A DNA stretch of 64,000 bases. It comes from Marinobacter sp. F4206 (GTDB taxonomy: Bacteria > Pseudomonadota > Gammaproteobacteria > Pseudomonadales > Oleiphilaceae). The number at the start of each line of letters is the position of its first letter. Position 1 is the first letter of the stretch. Below, piece by piece: positions 58,589 through 64,000 of the stretch. The notes beneath the pieces are model-generated. The model searched no databases. It saw nothing but the letters and a program-made list of their open reading frames with translations, and was not told the DNA's origin. The position numbers and the translations under genes were made by a program. Location: contig NZ_JAHXKI010000004.1 of assembly GCF_019392195.1 (NCBI RefSeq), positions 177,447 through 241,446 of the forward strand. The letters run 5' to 3'.

Positions 58589-58661
58589 GCGCTTTTTTTC
58601 CGAGCTAAGCGTACTTTCCCGCTACACTGTGGTTTATCAAAAGAGGGTGGGAGGTCAGGCC

Positions 58662-59192
58662 ATGATACGAGCGATCGCTGTTTCCGGAATTGTATTCCTG
58701 GCGTCCTGTACCGGGGTCCCGGAGGGTATCCAGCCGGTTACGGGGTTAAACGTGGACCGGTATCTGGGCACCTGGTACGAGATCGCCCGACTTGATCACT
58801 CGTTCGAGGAGGGGCTTAGCAGAGTCACCGCCGAATATACATTGATGGACGATGGCAGTATCAAGGTGACGAATCGGGGATACGACGCCCAAAAGGGGGA
58901 GTGGAGCGTGGCCGATGGCAGGGCTGTGTTCGCTGATGACCGAGAGACCGGACACTTGGAGGTGTCGTTCTTCGGGCCGTTCTACAGTTCCTACGTGGTA
59001 TTCGAGCTGGATAAATCCGGTTATCAGTACGCCTATATCACCGGTTATAACCGGGAGTATCTCTGGTTCCTGTCCCGGACGCCCGAGGTATCCGATACCG
59101 CGATGCGCGATTTTCGACAGCGGGCGAGGGAAGAGGGCTTCAACCTGGACGAGCTGATCACGGTTGATCAGAGCCCGGTGCCCGGCCAATAG
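58662..59192 (+). CDS. blc: Lipocalin-family outer membrane lipoprotein (Blc-like)
   Basis: A 176-residue bacterial lipocalin with a lipoprotein signal (lipobox LASC, Cys16) and the lipocalin motifs NVDRYLGTWYEIARLDHSFE (in outline) near residue 30-48, then YNREYLWFLSR near 130. Blc binds fatty acids or lysophospholipids in the outer membrane and is linked to starvation and envelope stress. GGGAGG precedes ATG 58662 by 8-9 bases; a longer frame upstream starts inside the terminator and is rejected. Confidence 0.9.
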   Translation: MIRAIAVSGIVFLASCTGVPEGIQPVTGLNVDRYLGTWYEIARLDHSFEEGLSRVTAEYTLMDDGSIKVTNRGYDAQKGEWSVADGRAVFADDRETGHLEVSFFGPFYSSYVVFELDKSGYQYAYITGYNREYLWFLSRTPEVSDTAMRDFRQRAREEGFNLDELITVDQSPVPGQ

Positions 59193-59201
59193 CGGGTGAT
59201 A

Positions 59202-59852
59202 TCAGATCGGAAGGTGACCGGTTTTAACCCAGATAATGGTTTCCTGCTCAACAAACGGGTGGTGTTCGCTCAAATGTGGGCTGCGTATCCAGGTGCCTGC
59301 TGGATACCGCCCGTGTTCGTCACAGAATTCGCCGCTCAGCACGAAAATTTCTTCGCCGCCGAAATGCCGGTGGGGCTGGAAACGTTCGTGAGCCGGCCAT
59401 TTCACAAGGGCAACGTGCTCATGCTCGAATTCATGGAGAGGCATGACTTCCAGGCCGCCGATGCCGGGCAACCACGGCGCCGAACGAGTGTCTATGCGAA
59501 CTGTGTTGAGATCCCGGGGATCAAACTGATGCAACTTCACCAGTAGCGTGCATCCCTCTTCGCTGAAGGGCGCGTGGCCGCTTCCCGGAGGGTTGCGAAG
59601 ATAAGTGCCCGCTGGATAGTCGCCGGTTTCATCCGAAAACACGCCGTCGAGTACCAGAATTTCCTCGCCAAGAGGATGCTCGTGTCTCTTGAATGAGGCG
59701 CCCGGCTCATAACGAACGACGCTGGTAGCGTGACCCCGCTCTGCCTCCTCTCTGGCCAGGGGCTTTCTGAGGACACCACCGGAAGGGCTTGAAATCCAGT
59801 CCTCGTCTTGGGAACGGATAACCACTCGTTGGGAAAAATCCATGTTCAGCAT
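59202..59852 (-). CDS. Two-domain cupin protein (ChrR-like)
   Basis: A 216-residue protein with two cupin barrels. The first has EHPLGEEILVLDGVFSD near 57-73, the second PHRHFGGEEIFVLSGEF near 160-176, each with the metal-ligand pattern H-x-H-x4-5-E-E. The second ends with a LSEHHPF His pair. The fold matches the cupin of ChrR-type anti-sigma proteins, but no N-terminal zinc anti-sigma domain or adjacent rpoE gene is present, so a dioxygenase or metal-sensing role is open. It is downstream of the isochorismatase gene with 16 nt between. Confidence 0.84.
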   Translation of the reverse strand: MLNMDFSQRVVIRSQDEDWISSPSGGVLRKPLAREEAERGHATSVVRYEPGASFKRHEHPLGEEILVLDGVFSDETGDYPAGTYLRNPPGSGHAPFSEEGCTLLVKLHQFDPRDLNTVRIDTRSAPWLPGIGGLEVMPLHEFEHEHVALVKWPAHERFQPHRHFGGEEIFVLSGEFCDEHGRYPAGTWIRSPHLSEHHPFVEQETIIWVKTGHLPI

Positions 59853-59868
59853 GGGTCGCCTTTAAGAG

Positions 59869-60399
59869 CTATTTGATCAGGTTTTGTATATCGCGAAATC
59901 TTGGGTGCTTGCTGTCACGCATCCACTCGAACGCTGCCATCTCCACCGTGACGATTCTCGCTCCGCTCTGGAGCAGTCGGTCCAATGCGACGTCCCGGTC
60001 AAATTCGTTCCGGGAACCCGTCGCATCTGCCACAACCCAGACCTTGAAGCCGGCATCCAGCAGACTGAGGGCTGTCTGCAGCATGCAAACGTGAGTTTCA
60101 CAGCCTCCGATAACAACCTGTTGTCGACCTTCGGGCAGGTTGTCTATCAGCCCATCCGGGCACGCATCGAAATGGTGTTTGCTGATGACCTGTTGGGCGA
60201 GCTCCCGCACCGCTTCCACATTTCGGCCCAGTTTATCCGGTAATTGCTCAGTTGCCAGAACAGGCACATCCAACAGTCCAGCTATCATCGCCAGGGTATG
60301 ACACCGGTCGACGACTTCCTGGCCATGACTGATGGCCGGCATCAGCTTTTCCTGGAGATCGATTAGCACCAGAGTGGATTGATCCGCTTTCATCAGCAT
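59869..60399 (-). CDS. Isochorismatase-family cysteine hydrolase
   Basis: A 176-residue hydrolase with the catalytic triad Asp14 (LVLIDLQEK), Lys74 (VISKHHFDAC) and Cys105 (ETHVCML). The sequence style is that of the YcaC subgroup, hydrolases of unknown substrate. ATG 60399 is chosen because AGGAG lies 7 bases upstream; a longer in-frame extension starting at 60432 is not family-like. The cupin gene follows on the same strand, so the pair forms a small operon. Confidence 0.88.
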   Translation of the reverse strand: MLMKADQSTLVLIDLQEKLMPAISHGQEVVDRCHTLAMIAGLLDVPVLATEQLPDKLGRNVEAVRELAQQVISKHHFDACPDGLIDNLPEGRQQVVIGGCETHVCMLQTALSLLDAGFKVWVVADATGSRNEFDRDVALDRLLQSGARIVTVEMAAFEWMRDSKHPRFRDIQNLIK

Positions 60400-60594
60400 G
60401 GCGTTGCTCCTGTGGCCCTCGTCGAAAGGCATCGTATCCTCATGATCATACGTGGGGAATGCAACAGCGTATTCATTCCGATCGTAAACCCGGACATCAT
60501 TAACGGTCTTTTTTAACGATAGCCCTCAAACTGCTCAAGGGGTAAACGAATTCTGGCGGCACTGGAAAAATTTGGAGGAATTGATCAAAGGGAG

Positions 60595-60623
60595 TTGCCA
60601 AACGCCGGAAAAACCATTAGAGT
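60595..60623 (+). promoter_or_regulatory. Promoter of tRNA-Ser
   Basis: TTGCCA (60595-60600), 17-base spacer, TAGAGT (60618-60623), 48 nt ahead of the mature tRNA. Confidence 0.62.
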
Positions 60624-60671
60624 TTGCGCCCTCAAATGAGCGACAAGATTGCTGATTTGAAACAGTTTATT

Positions 60672-60762
60672 GGAGAGGTGGCCGAGTGGCTGAAGGCGCA
60701 CGCCTGGAAAGTGTGTATACGTTAATAGCGTATCGAGGGTTCGAATCCCTCCCTCTCCGCCA
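60672..60762 (+). tRNA. tRNA-Ser (anticodon GGA)
   Basis: A 91-nt class II tRNA with acceptor GGAGAGG/CCTCTCC, anticodon loop CTGGAAA (GGA), long variable arm (TATACGTTAATAGCGTATC region) and encoded CCA. It has its own promoter and terminator. Serine tRNA 3' ends are common integration sites, and the accessory operon begins 80 nt downstream. Confidence 0.97.
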
Positions 60763-60768
60763 ATTAAG

Positions 60769-60796
60769 AACCCCGTCAGAAATGACGGGGTTTTTT
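60769..60796 (+). terminator. Terminator after tRNA-Ser
   Basis: A perfect 10-bp stem AACCCCGTCA/TGACGGGGTT with GAAA loop and T6 tail. On the minus strand it may also stop the Ldh-family operon, 46 nt past its end. Confidence 0.92.
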
Positions 60797-60842
60797 ATTG
60801 GATTAAGATCCTCGGCAGTCACCCATCCGATTTCAGTCAACC

Positions 60843-61850
60843 CTACCATGGCAACGGAAGATCGCTCTGTTTGGCGATGGCTTTTAACTGTTCGGTAAGC
60901 CATGGATCCAAATGGACACCCTGCGTCGATATTTCCTGATAGGTTTGCCATCGAAGCTCACCCGGAACACGACCCCCCGCCTGATGAACTTCATCAATCA
61001 ATCCTTCAAGGCGCGTATAAAAGCTTTCGAGGCTCATCAGTTTTTCAATACTGATGGCCATCATTAAATGGCCGTTTCCAGCAGGGCCGGTCATGTCATT
61101 GTGCATGGAGCGCAATTCATGAGTAATCCCGGCGCCAGTGATCAAGGCGCTCAATAATTCCACCGCGAATCCCAGGGCAAAACCCTTTCCACCCGCCATC
61201 GGACTTATTCCACCCCGGGGAAAACCGTCGGTGTGGTCCTGGGCGTGGCTGTTTGTAACCGTGCCCCGGTATTCTGCGCCCTGTTCTGCCTTGGTGATCG
61301 TTGAGCCTGCGGTGGCTGAGGTAGCCATATCGATCACGACATGTTGGCCATTTTGGCGGGGGCAACCAATAGCCAGCGGGTTCGTACCCCACACCATGGT
61401 TGTGCCGCCCGGTGGAACCACCTTTGGAATGGAATTGCTGAAACATAAGCCGACCATCTGCTTTTCAGCGGCTTGAAAAACATAATAACCTGCGGGACCT
61501 AGATGGCTGCTATTGGCAACGGCCACACAGCCAATGCCCTGAGAGGCTGCCAGTTCGATGGCTTTTGCCATGGCCTGTTCAGCGACAACATAGCCAAGCC
61601 CAGCCTGCCCATCGACCTTACACAAAGCTGGCGCAGCTGCAGCAAACTCCAGCGCCACAGGGGTGGTATGCAAGCCATTCTGTAGTCGCTCTACCATCAT
61701 AGGCAAACGCCAAATACCTTGCGTGTCGCGGCCCATGGCGTCGCTCCAGATCATGATGTTGGCCTGTGTTTTGGCCTCTTGCAGATCTGCACCGGCAGCC
61801 ACTAAGGCACCAACAATAAAGGTTCTTAGGGAAGAGGTGGATGCATTCAT
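60843..61850 (-). CDS. Ldh2-family malate/lactate/sulfolactate-type dehydrogenase
   Basis: A 335-residue NAD(P)H-dependent oxidoreductase of the Ldh2 fold (distinct from Rossmann dehydrogenases). Family blocks: SDAMGRDTQGIWRLP near 36-50, VANSSHLGPAGYY with the catalytic His near 110, IPPG-like VPPGGTTMVWGTNPL, and GGKGFALG near 220. Relatives reduce or oxidise 2-keto/2-hydroxy acids (malate, ureidoglycolate, sulfolactate, piperideine-2-carboxylate), so the substrate is open. ATG 61850 overlaps the ATP-grasp stop (ATGA), giving translational coupling. It is the last gene of the three-gene operon. Confidence 0.87.
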   Translation of the reverse strand: MNASTSSLRTFIVGALVAAGADLQEAKTQANIMIWSDAMGRDTQGIWRLPMMVERLQNGLHTTPVALEFAAAAPALCKVDGQAGLGYVVAEQAMAKAIELAASQGIGCVAVANSSHLGPAGYYVFQAAEKQMVGLCFSNSIPKVVPPGGTTMVWGTNPLAIGCPRQNGQHVVIDMATSATAGSTITKAEQGAEYRGTVTNSHAQDHTDGFPRGGISPMAGGKGFALGFAVELLSALITGAGITHELRSMHNDMTGPAGNGHLMMAISIEKLMSLESFYTRLEGLIDEVHQAGGRVPGELRWQTYQEISTQGVHLDPWLTEQLKAIAKQSDLPLPW

Positions 61851-63070
61851 GAATTTGCGTGTCGGCTGGTGAGCAGTCGGGCAATCCGAGGCAACACGTT
61901 TTTCCTGAACATGAATAAGAAAGGCCGGATATCCGCGAATGACCAATAAGGGAATACCTTGGGATGTTGCAAACTACGAAACCATTCAAGAAAGCTAAGC
62001 TCACCTAATTTCCGCAAATCCCTGTAGGCGTCGAAATCATCATCCCAGTACCAGTAATATAAGTGCTCTCGGTAACCTTCAAATTCTGGGCATTGCTGCC
62101 CCGTCAGATGGCGGTAGATTAAACCGGCAATATCCACTCCACTTTGAAAAACCTGCTCTTGTGCGGCTGTGAAACGGGCATTACATTCGATGATTTTTAG
62201 TTTCCCGTCACGAAGGTCCCGCTTGAATTCGACGTTACCCAACCCCCTGAAATTTATACCCCGAAAGAACCGCCGTCCGGCTTCAGCGGTTTCAGGTAAC
62301 CACTCAGTTGCATGCAGGGAACCTCGTCCGAAGTTTTTTGGTGAGCGTCTGATTATCCGCTTGGTAAAAGAGAAATACTCTTTAGCGTTGTCATCCATGT
62401 AGGTGTAATAACTACTGAGCAGACTATCCGGGCCCGGGATGTGTTCGCATAACATGAATGAGATATCAGCCGATAAAACGCGCTTGGCTTGGCTGATCAA
62501 GTCGCCTTTGTTTTCGACAAGGAGCAGCTTAACGCCAAATTCATGCTCAAACTTATGGGAGTGTATCGGCTTGATTAAGACCGGGAATGTGATCGATTCA
62601 AGATGCTCATCAATGTCTGATAACGTTTCAATATGCCAATAGGCAGGAATATCGCAACCGGCTTCCTTCGCCATGGACAGCGTTTCCTGTTTGTCCAGCA
62701 GCGAACTGTGCAAATCAGGTGGTGTAATTCCCAAATCGAAATGCTTGTTTAAGGCGTTATGAAAATGCGCAACAAACGTGATGGCCCGGTCACTACAGGT
62801 GAAAAGAACGGCATTCTCAAGGCAAGGAGGGATGTCGTTCGCAATCAATTGCTGTTGATAGAAATCCTCTTCAATTGTGCCTTCAGGTACGATCCAGCTT
62901 CCTTTGCAGTAACGAGAATAATGGGCAGCGCAGCTCCTTGGTGCCATAACATAGACAGAAACCCCTTTTTTTCCCAGGCTTCTTGTCACTGACAGGGTGT
63001 TTTCCCGGCCACCCAGTAACAATAGCGGCTTATCGGTGCACAAATCGGGTAAAGTCGATCGATTGTTCAC
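61847..63070 (-). CDS. ATP-grasp ligase of unknown specificity
   Basis: A 407-residue ATP-grasp protein of the carboxylate-amine ligase type. Residues 15-45 form the N-terminal pre-ATP-grasp Rossmann-like part (LLLLGGRENTLSVTRSLGKKG). The ATP-grasp core runs about 110-320, with FPVLIKPIHSHKF (nucleotide Lys), and the metal-ligand end NVEFKRD...KIIECNAR (Glu and Asn). A C-terminal 80-residue extension (YYWYWDDDFDAYRDL...) is aromatic and basic. Similar proteins occur in exopolysaccharide and O-antigen clusters, where they join amino acids to sugar acids; that role is inference. Start is GTG 63070, 5 nt after the RraA gene, with GGGA upstream. Base composition is visibly more AT-rich than the core genes. 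Confidence 0.83.
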   Translation of the reverse strand: MNNRSTLPDLCTDKPLLLLGGRENTLSVTRSLGKKGVSVYVMAPRSCAAHYSRYCKGSWIVPEGTIEEDFYQQQLIANDIPPCLENAVLFTCSDRAITFVAHFHNALNKHFDLGITPPDLHSSLLDKQETLSMAKEAGCDIPAYWHIETLSDIDEHLESITFPVLIKPIHSHKFEHEFGVKLLLVENKGDLISQAKRVLSADISFMLCEHIPGPDSLLSSYYTYMDDNAKEYFSFTKRIIRRSPKNFGRGSLHATEWLPETAEAGRRFFRGINFRGLGNVEFKRDLRDGKLKIIECNARFTAAQEQVFQSGVDIAGLIYRHLTGQQCPEFEGYREHLYYWYWDDDFDAYRDLRKLGELSFLEWFRSLQHPKVFPYWSFADIRPFLFMFRKNVLPRIARLLTSRHANS

Positions 63071-63075
63071 GACGG

Positions 63076-63783
63076 TTATTCCCTTAAGCAGTTGCTGCTA
63101 TCCAGAACAAGATCAACCCATTCGTTATTGAAATCACCGCGCTTAACACTGGCCTCGTAATCAGCACGCTGTTGCCTGGAATGCTCCAGATGAGCGATCA
63201 AATCGCCTGCGAACTCCTGCCGAACGATAACCACACCCGCCATGTCAGCAACAACAATATCCCCCGGATTGACGACAATACCGCCACAACTCACCGCATA
63301 GTTAACTTCACCGGGGCCTCGATGCAGTGGGCCAATGGGCGATATGCCTTTTCCAAAAACCGGCAACCCCACTTCTTTCAAGCCTTTTATATCCCGAACC
63401 AGTCCGTCGACAACGACTCCTACCACCCCTCTATGTTTTGCCTTGGAAGCAATTAAATCTCCGATCACAGCATTGCTGTCACAGCCGCCGGCGTCTATCA
63501 CCAGAACGTCGCCCGGCTGAATGAGATCCAGTGCTTTGTGCAACATCAAGTTATCACCCGGGAAAACCTTGATGGTTATGGCTGGCCCGGCAAAGCCAAG
63601 ATCGTTAACAAGATTGTGGATGTCATGGGACAAGGTATATAAGCGGTTGAGCTGATCTGAAATATCTGCAGTCTCAAACTCACCTAGCTTCTGACTGAGG
63701 TATTTGTGAGGTCGAGATGGGTACTCACGAATGCGAAATCCCGGACCCAGATGCATCTCCGATGAGGATGGCTTCTCCGACAT
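63076..63783 (-). CDS. RraA family protein (HMG aldolase/oxaloacetate decarboxylase-like)
   Basis: A 235-residue RraA-fold protein. The metal/substrate signature G-x20-R-D appears as DAGGCDSNAVIGDL...VVDGLVRDIKGL, and the N-terminal block ADISDQLNRL is typical. Enzymatic RraA-like proteins are divalent-metal class II aldolases cleaving 4-hydroxy-4-methyl-2-oxoglutarate or decarboxylating oxaloacetate; true RraA inhibits RNase E. The intact GDL...RD set favours an enzyme. AAGGAC sits 7 bases before the ATG. It is the first gene of the operon, 140 nt from the IS end. Confidence 0.86.
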   Translation of the reverse strand: MSEKPSSSEMHLGPGFRIREYPSRPHKYLSQKLGEFETADISDQLNRLYTLSHDIHNLVNDLGFAGPAITIKVFPGDNLMLHKALDLIQPGDVLVIDAGGCDSNAVIGDLIASKAKHRGVVGVVVDGLVRDIKGLKEVGLPVFGKGISPIGPLHRGPGEVNYAVSCGGIVVNPGDIVVADMAGVVIVRQEFAGDLIAHLEHSRQQRADYEASVKRGDFNNEWVDLVLDSSNCLRE

Positions 63784-63897
63784 AATCCGTCCTTTGGAAT
63801 TTTGAATCCTTTCGATATCGATTTAAGTGTAGCAGGGAAAACCAAAATCTCGCCGAATCTTGTAGACTTCGATTTGAACCGGCTAAAAGTCAGTGGG

Positions 63898-63917
63898 GAC
63901 ACTCAGAATCGAGTGTC
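63898..63917. repeat. Short inverted repeat beside the IS end
   Basis: GACACTC-AGAATC-GAGTGTC, a perfect 7-bp inverted repeat 6 nt outside the predicted IS terminus. It could be an operator of the RraA operon or a scar of an earlier insertion. Confidence 0.4.
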
Positions 63918-63923
63918 GCCGCC

Positions 63924-64000
63924 TGGTATTCCCCCAAATAAATGGACACGCTTCCATCAGTTAGCGCCCTCGAACTCCAGCGGACTCCGGTAGCCAAGGC
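63924..64000 (-). mobile_element. Right-edge fragment of an IS3-family insertion sequence
   Basis: The last 77 nt look like the 3' terminus of an IS3-family element: the transposase C-terminal codons (63957-64000) followed by a terminal sequence TGGTATTCCCCCAAATAAAT (63924-63943 on the plus strand), whose CCCC...GGACAC style is usual for the group. The exact end is a guess since the other terminus and the target duplication lie outside the window. Confidence 0.65.
63957..64000 (-). CDS. IS3-family transposase OrfB, last 14 codons
   Basis: The minus strand reads LGYRSPLEFEGAN and stop (TGA 63959-63957). LGYRSPLEFE is the characteristic C-terminal signature of IS3-family DDE transposases (integrase-core OrfB). 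The remainder is beyond the window. Confidence 0.8.
   Translation of the reverse strand, partial: LGYRSPLEFEGAN

Overview
The window looks like core chromosome of a marine gammaproteobacterium of the Marinobacter/Pseudomonas type. Protein sequences, moderately high GC, and blocks of gene order familiar from pseudomonads support this: uup-usp-fadBA-topA; gltA divergent from sdhCDAB-sucAB-lpd-sucCD; GntR regulator-smc-zipA-ligA; and flgN-flgM-flgA divergent from cheV-cheR. The Marinobacter assignment is an inference from sequence style, not from a database match.

Layout. 1-6.1 kb: a truncated membrane GGDEF protein, a tiny membrane protein behind a perfect Anr/FNR box (probably the cbb3 oxidase subunit CcoM), tRNA-Glu, an epimerase/CbiX pair, DUF924, a TetR regulator, a periplasmic L,D-transpeptidase-like protein and tRNA-Gly. 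6.2-11.1 kb: a MOSC protein, Uup ATPase with a coupled Cys-cluster protein, a universal stress protein and a secreted helical protein. 11.5-17.8 kb: fadBA (beta-oxidation) and topA. 17.8-31.9 kb: a 3-hydroxyisobutyrate-dehydrogenase-like enzyme, then the citrate synthase, succinate dehydrogenase, 2-oxoglutarate dehydrogenase and succinyl-CoA synthetase genes. Together these give half of the TCA cycle in one divergent locus, fed with acetyl-CoA by fadBA. 32-44.5 kb: trpS, scpA, scpB, rluB, a diguanylate cyclase, a GntR regulator, smc, zipA and ligA (translation, chromosome condensation, division, DNA ligation). 44.7-50.7 kb: a 905-residue lipoprotein with Calx-beta and beta-propeller-like parts, a CBS protein, MnmC and a periplasmic cyclophilin. 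50.9-58.1 kb: flagellar and chemotaxis genes (flgN, flgM, flgA, cheV, cheR) with two recognisable sigma-28 promoters and, beside flgN, a protein carrying a textbook tandem c-di-GMP-binding MshEN motif. This run continues into MFS, flavin reductase and NhaR-like LysR genes. 58.2-60.4 kb: a small phage-like DUF protein, lipocalin, cupin and isochorismatase-family hydrolase.

60.7-64 kb is the accessory part. tRNA-Ser(GGA) is followed by a tightly coupled, more AT-rich operon on the minus strand (RraA-family protein, ATP-grasp ligase, Ldh2-family dehydrogenase), and then by the end of an IS3-family insertion sequence at the right edge. This is the likeliest horizontally acquired and undescribed pathway in the window.

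Most of the sequence is ordinary housekeeping. The items I rate highest are the MshEN protein at the flagellar locus, the tRNA-Ser-linked three-gene operon, and the Anr-box/CcoM-like gene. No CRISPR array, rRNA, prophage or complete transposon was seen.
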